A stretch of 43,254 nt of DNA from assembly GCA_021443515.1 (NCBI GenBank), contig JABUTT010000243.1, forward strand, positions 1 through 43,254, written 5' to 3'. This DNA comes from Bacteroidales bacterium (GTDB lineage Bacteria > Bacteroidota > Bacteroidia > Bacteroidales > UBA932). The notes below the pieces were generated by a model. That model saw only the letters and a program-made list of their open reading frames with translations, was not told where the DNA came from and ran no database searches. Below are positions 35,063 to 41,476 of the stretch, in pieces; position 1 is the first letter of the stretch; the number at the start of each line of letters is the position of its first letter. Made by a program: the position numbers and the translations under genes.

Positions 35063-36349
35063 ATGAAAATACTGATAATAAACGGCAGTCCGAAGGGTAA
35101 GTATTCAACTACACTTCATTCCTGCCTTTTTCTTGAAAAGAAGTATCCGGAACATTCGTTTTCATATTTGAATGCCGGAGTGAAAATCAAATCGTTGGAG
35201 AAGGACTTTTCTCCTGCTCTTGAAGCGATTTCCTCGGCAGACTTGATAGTGTTCAGTTACCCTGTATACACTTTCCTTGCCCCGAGCCAACTCCACCGCT
35301 TCATTGAACTTATGAAGGAGTCAGGAGTCGATTTTTCCTCCAAGATTGCCACGCAGATTACCACTTCTAAGCATTTTTACGACATAACCGCTCATCGTTT
35401 CGTCACCGACAACTGCGCAGATATGGGAATCAGGACCTTGGAGGGATTTTCTGCAGACATGGACGATATTCTTACTGAGAAAGGCCGGAAACAGGTATGC
35501 GACTGGTTTGAAATGACTCAGTGGAGAATCTCTCCTGCTGGCGTTACGGCCAAAGACAAGTCCGCTTTCAAGGCAGTCATCGTAGCCGATTTCGGTCCGG
35601 ATGGTCAGTATAAGCAACTGAAGGCTATGGTGGACTCTTTCGTGAGCATTTTCCCGTTTGAGTGCGATGTAATTGACATTCAGGATTTTCCTTTTCAGGG
35701 AGGCTGCATCAGCTGTTTTAACTGCGCGTCAACCGGAAAGTGCTTCTACAAGGACGGCTTCGATGATTATCTCCGCAATGTGATTCATAAACACGATGCG
35801 ATTCTATATGCCTTCAAAATCAAGGATCATTCAATGGGAACCCGATTCAAGATTTATGACGACAGGCAGTTCTGCAACGGCCACAGAACCGTGACTATGG
35901 GAACGCCATTCGGCTACATCGTGGACGGCGACTACTCGAAGGAAGAAAATCTCAGGATGTTGCTTGAGGCACGCGCCCAGGTTGGTGGCAATTTCCTTGC
36001 AGGTGTAGCGACGACTGAGGCCGGCTCAATCTCCCTCACCGAACTGTCAAACACGGTTTGCTATGCTTTGGAGCACAAAATTGCTCCTCCACAGAATTTC
36101 CTTGGAGTCGGCGGTATGAAGATATTCCGTGACCTGATATACCAAATGAGGGGAATGATGCGTGCCGACCATAAATTCTTCAAGAGCCACGGCCAATACG
36201 ACTTCCCTCAGAAAAAGTGGAAAACCTCCCTTTTGATGTATCTCGTCGGCTGGATGATGGGCAACCGCTCCCTCAAAGCAAAAATGGGCAACAAACTCAA
36301 CGAAGGCATGATCTCCGCCTACAAAAAAGTCGTCGACGAGGTGGAGTAA
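35063..36349 (+). CDS. tandem flavodoxin-fold NAD(P)H oxidoreductase
   Basis: A 428-residue protein with two flavodoxin-like units. The first begins KILIINGSPKGKYSTTLHS, the FMN phosphate-binding loop, and continues with SADLIVFSYPVYTFLAPSQL. The second, from about residue 168 (FKAVIVADFGPDGQYKQLK), contains four cysteines, Cys215, 218, 221 and 227, in GGCISCFNCASTGKC. This is the pattern of NADPH-dependent FMN reductases and iron-sulfur flavoproteins. It is soluble, with no signal peptide. Its substrate is not clear, and its link to phosphate transport is only positional. Confidence 0.8.
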   Translation: MKILIINGSPKGKYSTTLHSCLFLEKKYPEHSFSYLNAGVKIKSLEKDFSPALEAISSADLIVFSYPVYTFLAPSQLHRFIELMKESGVDFSSKIATQITTSKHFYDITAHRFVTDNCADMGIRTLEGFSADMDDILTEKGRKQVCDWFEMTQWRISPAGVTAKDKSAFKAVIVADFGPDGQYKQLKAMVDSFVSIFPFECDVIDIQDFPFQGGCISCFNCASTGKCFYKDGFDDYLRNVIHKHDAILYAFKIKDHSMGTRFKIYDDRQFCNGHRTVTMGTPFGYIVDGDYSKEENLRMLLEARAQVGGNFLAGVATTEAGSISLTELSNTVCYALEHKIAPPQNFLGVGGMKIFRDLIYQMRGMMRADHKFFKSHGQYDFPQKKWKTSLLMYLVGWMMGNRSLKAKMGNKLNEGMISAYKKVVDEVE

Positions 36350-36356
36350 CAGAATC

Positions 36357-36410
36357 TTCTTCGTAGTTTTCTTCGTAGTTTTCTTCGTAGTTTTCTTCGT
36401 AGTTTTCTTC
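36357..36410. repeat. 12-bp tandem repeat, 4.5 copies
   Basis: Four exact copies of TTCTTCGTAGTT (36357-36404) plus a half copy TTCTTC (36405-36410), starting 7 bases after the flavodoxin-gene stop. The period is a multiple of three. On the minus strand it continues the frame of the Fic remnant as repeated ENYE units. Confidence 0.95.
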
Positions 36411-36509
36411 TCTATAAACCGTAGGAACAATAATTCTGGCTTGTCCCGCGGAAACCAATTTGGTTATCGAATTCAAAATATTCGAGACAATAGCGATATA
36501 ATGAATCAT
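36411..36509 (-). pseudogene. fragment of a Fic-domain protein gene
   Basis: Read on the minus strand, 33 codons end in LVSAGQARIIVPTVYRE, which closely resembles the segment of Fic (AMP-transferase) proteins just after the HPFxDGNGR active-site loop. The preceding residues IAIVSNILNSITK align loosely with the usual helix after that loop. The frame is closed by a TGA 15 bases upstream, so the catalytic motif is gone. Downstream it runs straight into the tandem repeat. I read it as a decayed remnant, not a working gene. Confidence 0.6.
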
Positions 36510-36584
36510 ATCAGAGAAAATTCAGGTTATTATAAATTTCTGTTAGAGATATTAGATGAATATGACAAGGTCTAGCTATATGGC

Positions 36585-36633
36585 TAAATTTTTGCGATTA
36601 AGGGGCTGAAATTGTTAAATTTCTGCGATTAAG
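36585..36633 (+). repeat. 18-bp direct repeat pair
   Basis: TAAATTTTTGCGATTAAG at 36585-36602 and TAAATTTCTGCGATTAAG at 36616-36633, one mismatch, 31-base period. They lie directly upstream of the orphan promoter and may be sites for a regulator or part of an inserted promoter module. No gene is visible between 36510 and 36688. Confidence 0.8.
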
Positions 36634-36641
36634 CCAAGAAT

Positions 36642-36672
36642 TTTGCAGAAAAGAATAATGTTCTTATCTTTG
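36642..36672 (+). promoter_or_regulatory. orphan consensus promoter
   Basis: TTTG (36642-36645), 19 bases, TATCTTTG (36665-36672): a perfect Bacteroidetes promoter on the plus strand. Transcription would start near 36679, inside the palindrome that follows, and run antisense into thiD. No plus-strand gene is in reach. Confidence 0.7.
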
Positions 36673-36674
36673 CA

Positions 36675-36692
36675 GTGACGTTATAACGTCAC
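36675..36692. promoter_or_regulatory. 18-bp perfect palindrome, probable operator
   Basis: GTGACGTTATAACGTCAC is fully symmetrical and covers the predicted start of the orphan promoter. This placement is typical of an operator bound by a dimeric repressor. It also overlaps the thiD stop codon. There is no T-run on either side, so it is not a good terminator. Confidence 0.6.
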
Positions 36693-37507
36693 TTCCAGAA
36701 TTCCCAGAAGTGTTTGACAGGGCCGTGACCGTGGCCTATGCTGTAGGTTGAGCCTTCTTCAATAGCATTGGAAATATAGTGTTTTGCCTCTATTGCGGCA
36801 TTGTGGAGCGAATAGCCTTTTGCAAGACCGGCTGCGATGGCAGAGGAGAGGGTGCAACCTGTGCCGTGGGTGTTGGGAGTGTAGATGCGCTTGGAGTTGA
36901 GAAGATAAATTTCATCATCCTCAGCATTGTAGAACACATCTTGAAGATTGTCGTCTGTGAGGTGTCCTGCCTTGAGAAAGACTGAAACCTTGTTTGCCCC
37001 ACCAAGTTTTGAAAGTTTGCGGGCAAAAGCAGGGAGTTCTTCTTGCGATGTTATCTTTTCCCCGAGGAGGATTTCTGCCTCCGGGATGTTTGGAGTGATG
37101 ATTCTTGCTCTTGGAATAAGTATCTTTGTCAGGGATTCAATAGCCTCGTCCTCAATGAGTTTATGGCCCGAAGTTGACACCATAACAGGGTCGAGAACAA
37201 TGTTCGGAGCATTGAACTTGTCGAGCATATCTCTTGTTGCGCGCACTACTTCCGAAGAATGCAGCATACCGATCTTTACGGCATCGGTGCCTATGTCGCT
37301 CAGAACGGAAGCAATCTGGCCCTTCAATATCTCGATAGGAACGGCGTGTACGGCCTCAACCCCGAGCGTATTCTGGACAGTTACCGCCGTGATGGCACAG
37401 GAAGCATAGCATCCGAGCGCCGAAATTGTCTTTATGTCTGCCTGGATTCCTGCTCCTCCGCCAGAATCGCTGCCTGCAATGGTAAGTACTTTGTTATATT
37501 CTTTCAT
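36689..37507 (-). CDS. thiD: hydroxymethylpyrimidine/phosphomethylpyrimidine kinase
   Basis: Phosphorylates hydroxymethylpyrimidine (HMP) and HMP phosphate to give HMP diphosphate for thiamin synthesis. The 272-residue length is standard for this ribokinase-like family. The N-terminal substrate motif is VLTIAGSDSGGGAGIQADIK. The C-terminal ATP and anion-hole motif is NTHGTGCTLSSAIAAGLAKG, with its catalytic Asp position occupied by Cys as is usual in ThiD. It is the last gene of the thiM-thiE/tenA-thiL-thiD operon, 14 bases after thiL. Its stop codon lies in the 36675-36692 palindrome. Confidence 0.96.
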   Translation of the reverse strand: MKEYNKVLTIAGSDSGGGAGIQADIKTISALGCYASCAITAVTVQNTLGVEAVHAVPIEILKGQIASVLSDIGTDAVKIGMLHSSEVVRATRDMLDKFNAPNIVLDPVMVSTSGHKLIEDEAIESLTKILIPRARIITPNIPEAEILLGEKITSQEELPAFARKLSKLGGANKVSVFLKAGHLTDDNLQDVFYNAEDDEIYLLNSKRIYTPNTHGTGCTLSSAIAAGLAKGYSLHNAAIEAKHYISNAIEEGSTYSIGHGHGPVKHFWEFWK

Positions 37508-37521
37508 TGTATTAGTTTTGC

Positions 37522-38589
37522 TTAAAAATGTGTAAAACCTTTTATATTTAGATCAATCTCCCGGCCTTCCTTGAGGTAGGTGATGTGTGGCGTGCCTTTG
37601 ATGATTCTGCCAACAGGGGTTATTGGCGTGCCGGGTATTGCCTTTGTGATTTCGGTCGGGATTTCGGGGCTGCAAGTAAAAAGAAGTTCATAGTCTTCGC
37701 CTGACTTCAGCGCTAAAATTTCGGGATTCCAGTCTTTGCTTGTCGCAGCCACATCGCTGTTCCCCCTTGGGGCCGCCTTCTCGTTCTCCAAAGCCTTGAA
37801 CTCCTCGCATACGCTCTTCAACTCTTGAGATAGGGGCAGACGGTCAATGTCGATTTGTGCCGCCACTCTTGATGCCTTGAGTATATGACCAAGGTCTGAT
37901 GCAAGCCCGTCTGAAATATCCATCATTGCGTGAACTTCGCTCAGCCCTTGAAGCATGAGACCTTCATGAATGCGTGGCGTAGGCTCATAGTGGCGGCGGC
38001 GAAGATAATCCTGCTCCGGATTGCTGCCTTTGATACCTTTAAGCACGAGATTCAGTCCTGCTCCGGAGTCGCCGAGAGTGCCTGTGACGCAAATTATATC
38101 GCCCTCTTTGGCGGTGCTGCGCAGTTTTGCCGCTCCGTGGGGAATGGTTCCAAGTACGGCGAGATTTATTGCAATCGGTCCTTTGGAAGAAGTCGTGTCG
38201 CCTCCGAGAAGAGGGACTCGGTATTCTTCGCTGATTTTTTTGTAGCCTTCGACGAAGCTTTCAATCCATGAGGTATCGAGAGAAGAGGGGAGGGCAATCG
38301 AAAGGAAGGTCCCGACGGGCTTGCCTCCCATTGCTGCTATGTCGCTAAGATTCACTGCAACGCTTTTCCATCCAATCTGCCACGCCTCAGCATCTGAACG
38401 CAGGAAATGCACGTCCTCAACGAGCAAATCAGTGGTCACGAGAATGTCGTTTTCCCCCTGCGGAATCACTGCGCAATCGTCTCCAATGCCGAGAACATCT
38501 CCTCCTCCGCCAAGCCCGCTGTTTAGGAACTTGTCGCGAATAAGTTCAATGAGACCGAACTCTCCCAAAGATGAAATTTTATTCTCCAT
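37522..38589 (-). CDS. thiL: thiamin-monophosphate kinase
   Basis: Converts thiamin monophosphate to thiamin diphosphate, the active cofactor, using ATP. The 355-residue protein has the AIR-synthase-like fold. Motifs are LGIGDDCAVIP near the N-terminus with the metal aspartates, TTDLLVEDVHF, PLLGGDTTSSKGPI and MDISDGLASDLGHI. Codons further upstream are open, but I place the start at MENKISSLGEFGLIELI at 38589, which matches the family N-terminus. It overlaps the end of the thiE-tenA gene by 11 bases, indicating coupled translation. Confidence 0.94.
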   Translation of the reverse strand: MENKISSLGEFGLIELIRDKFLNSGLGGGGDVLGIGDDCAVIPQGENDILVTTDLLVEDVHFLRSDAEAWQIGWKSVAVNLSDIAAMGGKPVGTFLSIALPSSLDTSWIESFVEGYKKISEEYRVPLLGGDTTSSKGPIAINLAVLGTIPHGAAKLRSTAKEGDIICVTGTLGDSGAGLNLVLKGIKGSNPEQDYLRRRHYEPTPRIHEGLMLQGLSEVHAMMDISDGLASDLGHILKASRVAAQIDIDRLPLSQELKSVCEEFKALENEKAAPRGNSDVAATSKDWNPEILALKSGEDYELLFTCSPEIPTEITKAIPGTPITPVGRIIKGTPHITYLKEGREIDLNIKGFTHF

Positions 38590-39865
38590 AGTAGCCATAA
38601 TCCCAGAATGCCCACTCATAGAAGGCTGCCTTGTGGAAGGCCTCGGTCATCTCTGCACGAATTTCATCGCTTGCCTTGTCTGCAAGTTCATCGCACATAT
38701 CGAGGACTGCCTTCACGCCATCGGTGAATTCTTCTGATGAATAGGCTTCAACCCATTCTGTGTAAGGATTTTGGGTTTTGTTGCGATTATTGTAAATATA
38801 CAGCCCGACTTCGTTGTATATCCACATACAAGGCAGCATTGAGGCCAGCGCAACTTCAAGAACCCCGCTTTCAATGCATTTCCCCGTATGGTCGTTATAG
38901 GCTTTTGTGACGTGAGAACCTTCTACTTTTAGGTCGATGTTGAAACGCTCAATCAGTAGTTCGTGCATCGCGTGTTCCATTTCCATTCCGCTCTTTGCGA
39001 ACTCATAGAACATCGCTTTCATGTCCCCTTCCGGCAACATATCGGCGAGTTTGTACATGTGATCTCCGTATGCCTTGAGATATACCTCATCCTGGGCGAT
39101 GTAACGCATAAACTTCTCCTGCGCAAGTGTGCCCGAAGCAAGTTCGGTTATGAATGGATGAGCGCAAATGTCTTCATAGATTTTTTCGGAGCCACGCCAT
39201 GCCTCGGCAGTCCATTTGCCTTTCGACGGCTGTGGCTTGTTCTCCCTTATGACGCTAAGGAGTTCGGCTGCTGCTACCTTTGGAGAAGCCGCACTGCAAA
39301 TTGCCGAAACTACTGCTATGGAATCCACTCCGGTCGCTGTCACTGCGGGTATGGTCTCTTTGTTGAGGCCTCCTATGGCACAGGTAGGGATGATGGCGGT
39401 TTCAACGGCCCTGGCAGTTCCTTCAAGTCCGAATGGTTTTGATGTGTCGGTCTTTGTAGGGGTGGCATAGACAGGGGAAATTGCGACATAATCGGCATCT
39501 GTGAGATTTGCCTTGCGTATATCGTCTATGTTTTCGGCAGATACGCCTATGATTTTGTCCCGTCCGAGAAGTTTTCGGGCAATTTCGTATGGCATATCGC
39601 TTTGCCCTATGTGTACTCCGTCTGCGTCCACTGCAAGAGCGACATCGATTCTGTCGTTGATGAGCAGAGGTACTTTATAGGGTTTGAGAATGGTTTTAAG
39701 CCTTTGCGCCAACTTGATGAATTCGGCTGTAGAGCAGTCTTTTTCGCGAAGTTGAACTATGGTTACTCCTCCTTTTACGGCTTCTTCAACAACGCTCTCG
39801 AGGTCCCTGCCCAGACACAGATTTCGGTCTGTGACAAGGTATAATTCCAATTGTTTTTTGTCCAT
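38579..39865 (-). CDS. thiamin-phosphate synthase / thiaminase II fusion (ThiE-TenA)
   Basis: A 428-residue fusion of two thiamin enzymes. Residues 1-207 are ThiE, which joins HMP diphosphate to thiazole phosphate: LYLVTDRNL, TIVQLREKDCST, LLINDRIDVALAVDADGVHI and TKPFG-like loop (here SKPFGLEG). A short linker rich in Lys, Pro and Gln leads to TenA, residues about 216-428, which recovers HMP from damaged or whole thiamin. TenA keeps its active-site Cys346 (SMLPCMWIYNEVG), Asp259 and Glu417 (AFYEWAFW), so it is the Cys-type thiaminase II. The gene starts inside the thiM stop (TAATG), so translation is coupled. Confidence 0.93.
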   Translation of the reverse strand: MDKKQLELYLVTDRNLCLGRDLESVVEEAVKGGVTIVQLREKDCSTAEFIKLAQRLKTILKPYKVPLLINDRIDVALAVDADGVHIGQSDMPYEIARKLLGRDKIIGVSAENIDDIRKANLTDADYVAISPVYATPTKTDTSKPFGLEGTARAVETAIIPTCAIGGLNKETIPAVTATGVDSIAVVSAICSAASPKVAAAELLSVIRENKPQPSKGKWTAEAWRGSEKIYEDICAHPFITELASGTLAQEKFMRYIAQDEVYLKAYGDHMYKLADMLPEGDMKAMFYEFAKSGMEMEHAMHELLIERFNIDLKVEGSHVTKAYNDHTGKCIESGVLEVALASMLPCMWIYNEVGLYIYNNRNKTQNPYTEWVEAYSSEEFTDGVKAVLDMCDELADKASDEIRAEMTEAFHKAAFYEWAFWDYGYYGE

Positions 39866-40659
39866 TACGCTCTTGCCTCCTCCGCTAAAATCTCAGGGGT
39901 AATCTGATAAAGTTCATCGAGTATGTTCACTTGGAGGCTGCCCGGACCTTTTGAGATTTTTGCAGCCCTTTCGCCTGCGAGACCAATGAGCGCCATAGCC
40001 GCCGTGCAAGCCACGATTTTGTCCGTAACCACGGCTGCAAATGCTCCTACAATGGATGTGGAAGAGCAACCGAGAGCCGTAACAGCAGGCATCATGGGGT
40101 GGCCGTTGGTTATGGTTTCAACCCTCTTGCCGTCTGTTATGTAGTCGGTCTGTCCGCTTATGACCACAACCGCGCCCGTTCTTTCGGCAAGGATTTTTGC
40201 ATACGAAAGAGCATCGCAAGATGAAGCGCTCGAATCCACGCCCTTGCTCTTTACATCTGCATTTATAAGCGCCATAATTTCAGATCCGTTGCCTCTTATT
40301 ATATCTGGATGACATTCATTTATGACCTTCCAGCAGAAGTTGGTTCGGAGAGAGGTTGCACCTGCTCCCACAGGGTCGAGTACAATTGGTTTGTTGTGTC
40401 GGCGGGCACATCGGCCTGCTTCAAGAATACATTCCATCCAGTACTCGTCCAAAGTACCGATGTTCAGAACGAGGCAACCAGCAATTGAGGTCATCTCGTC
40501 CATTTCAGATTTCTCATGAGCCATAACGGGGGACGCCCCAATTGCAAGTAGGGCATTCGCGCTATTGTTCATTGCTACATAGTTGGTGATGTTTTGCACC
40601 AGCGGAGAACCCGCTTTCACTGCCTTGAACGCATCAAGGAATTGTTGTTTCGTCAACAT
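39865..40659 (-). CDS. thiM: hydroxyethylthiazole kinase
   Basis: Phosphorylates hydroxyethylthiazole (THZ), a salvage step that supplies thiazole phosphate to ThiE. The 264-residue ThiM-family ribokinase-like protein shows VQNITNYVAMNNSANALLAIGASPVMAH, LVLNIGTLD, IVLDPVGAGAT and the C-terminal VTALGCSSTSIVGAF. The catalytic Cys is in the last of these. It is the first gene of the operon and begins three bases after the TPP riboswitch aptamer. No thiC, thiG, thiH or thiS is nearby, so this operon serves salvage, not full synthesis. Confidence 0.95.
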   Translation of the reverse strand: MLTKQQFLDAFKAVKAGSPLVQNITNYVAMNNSANALLAIGASPVMAHEKSEMDEMTSIAGCLVLNIGTLDEYWMECILEAGRCARRHNKPIVLDPVGAGATSLRTNFCWKVINECHPDIIRGNGSEIMALINADVKSKGVDSSASSCDALSYAKILAERTGAVVVISGQTDYITDGKRVETITNGHPMMPAVTALGCSSTSIVGAFAAVVTDKIVACTAAMALIGLAGERAAKISKGPGSLQVNILDELYQITPEILAEEARA

Positions 40660-40662
40660 TTT

Positions 40663-40732
40663 CGTTTCCCTTCGTTGTCATTAAACATATCAGGTTAAAG
40701 GGTATGATCTCAGCCTTTCGGCACCCCTAACG
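40663..40732 (-). promoter_or_regulatory. TPP riboswitch (THI element)
   Basis: The minus strand carries the conserved core GGGGTGCC, GGCTGAGA, ATACCCTTT, ACCTGAT and CGAAGGGA of the thiamin diphosphate aptamer. A short P1 helix pairs CGTT (40732-40729) with AACG (40666-40663). Only three bases (40662-40660) separate P1 from the thiM ATG and there is no room for a terminator, so ligand binding should block translation initiation directly. Confidence 0.92.
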
Positions 40733-40740
40733 TTTCTGTG

Positions 40741-40748
40741 CAAAGATA
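40741..40748 (-). promoter_or_regulatory. -7 element of the thiamin operon
   Basis: TATCTTTG on the minus strand, followed by C. The predicted start near 40734 is two bases before the riboswitch aptamer, which fits well. No clear -33 TTTG is visible. Confidence 0.65.
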
Positions 40749-40823
40749 AGGAAAATATGGTTATTTTTGCATAAGATATTTGAGTTATTCTCATTCGGTG
40801 TGTGGTATTAAATAAAGAATTAT

Positions 40824-40831
40824 TAAATTTG
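40824..40831 (+). promoter_or_regulatory. candidate -7 element of pduL
   Basis: TAAATTTG fits TAnnTTTG and predicts a start near 40838, 14 bases before the ATG. A second match, TATTTTTG at 40762-40769, would give an 80-base leader. The divergent thiamin promoter lies between 40741 and 40748. Confidence 0.4.
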
Positions 40832-40851
40832 TTGCATTAGATATTATTGTT

Positions 40852-41421
40852 ATGGAATTTGTAATTGAAACTTCTGCACGTCACGTGCATGTCACCAGGG
40901 AAACCCTGGATATCCTTTTTGGTAAAGGCTTCGAACTTGAAGTTAAGAAAGACCTTTCTCAGCCGGGTCAGTATGTATCAAATCAGAAAGTGGATGTGGT
41001 TGGCCCAAGGTCTTTTACAAAATGTTCGATTCTTGGTCCTGTAAGACCTGTCAATCAGGTTGAATTGACTTTTACAGAGGCAAGAGCATTGGGAATAGTC
41101 GCTCCTGTAAGAGAAAGTGGAGACGTAGCAGGCTCTGCTCCGTGCAAAATTGTCGGTCCTTGCGGTGAGGTTGAGATTTCTGAAGGCGTCATTATCGCAA
41201 AGAGACACGTTCACATGACTCCGGCAGATGCAGAGGCTTTCGGCGTAACCAATGGTCAGATTGTATCGGTAGAAGTTCAGCAGGAAACAGGACGTAAAAT
41301 CGTCTTTGGCGACACTGTGGTTCGCGTTTCTCCAAAAGCGGGTCTCGCGATGCACATCGACACTGACGAATCCAATGCAGGTTGCTGCTCAGGTGTCATC
41401 ACCGGCAAAATTGTAAAATAA
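40852..41421 (+). CDS. PduL-type phosphate acyltransferase
   Basis: A 189-residue PduL (PTAC) enzyme that exchanges acyl groups between CoA and phosphate, giving acetyl- or propionyl-phosphate. Two beta-barrel halves each carry a zinc-binding motif: His11 and His13 in SARHVHVT, and His119 and His121 in AKRHVHMT. The Pro/Gly stretch KKDLSQPGQYVSNQKV is also typical. No N-terminal microcompartment-targeting peptide precedes the domain and no shell genes are near. It is therefore probably a cytosolic housekeeping phosphotransacylase that replaces Pta. Confidence 0.93.
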   Translation: MEFVIETSARHVHVTRETLDILFGKGFELEVKKDLSQPGQYVSNQKVDVVGPRSFTKCSILGPVRPVNQVELTFTEARALGIVAPVRESGDVAGSAPCKIVGPCGEVEISEGVIIAKRHVHMTPADAEAFGVTNGQIVSVEVQQETGRKIVFGDTVVRVSPKAGLAMHIDTDESNAGCCSGVITGKIVK

Positions 41422-41476
41422 GATTTCGAGCAGACTTTCAACTTTGTCTACAACAATAACACAAACTATCCAAGAG

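Noticed and set aside
36357-36410. possible CRISPR array
   Set aside because: The copies are directly adjacent 12-mers without spacers, so this is a simple tandem repeat.
36047-36430. minus-strand frame with repeated KTTK units
   Set aside because: It is another frame of the 12-bp tandem repeat running antisense to the flavodoxin gene. It lacks the Fic-like similarity.
36501-36575. plus-strand 24-codon frame ending in EILDEYDKV
   Set aside because: It looks protein-like but is short, has no promoter or family match, and lies in the scar region. Not enough to call a gene.
36675-36692. palindrome as a terminator for thiD
   Set aside because: It overlaps the thiD stop codon and lacks a T-run on the minus strand.
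40852-41421. bacterial microcompartment locus suggested by pduL
   Set aside because: No shell protein, aldehyde dehydrogenase or targeting peptide is found near it.
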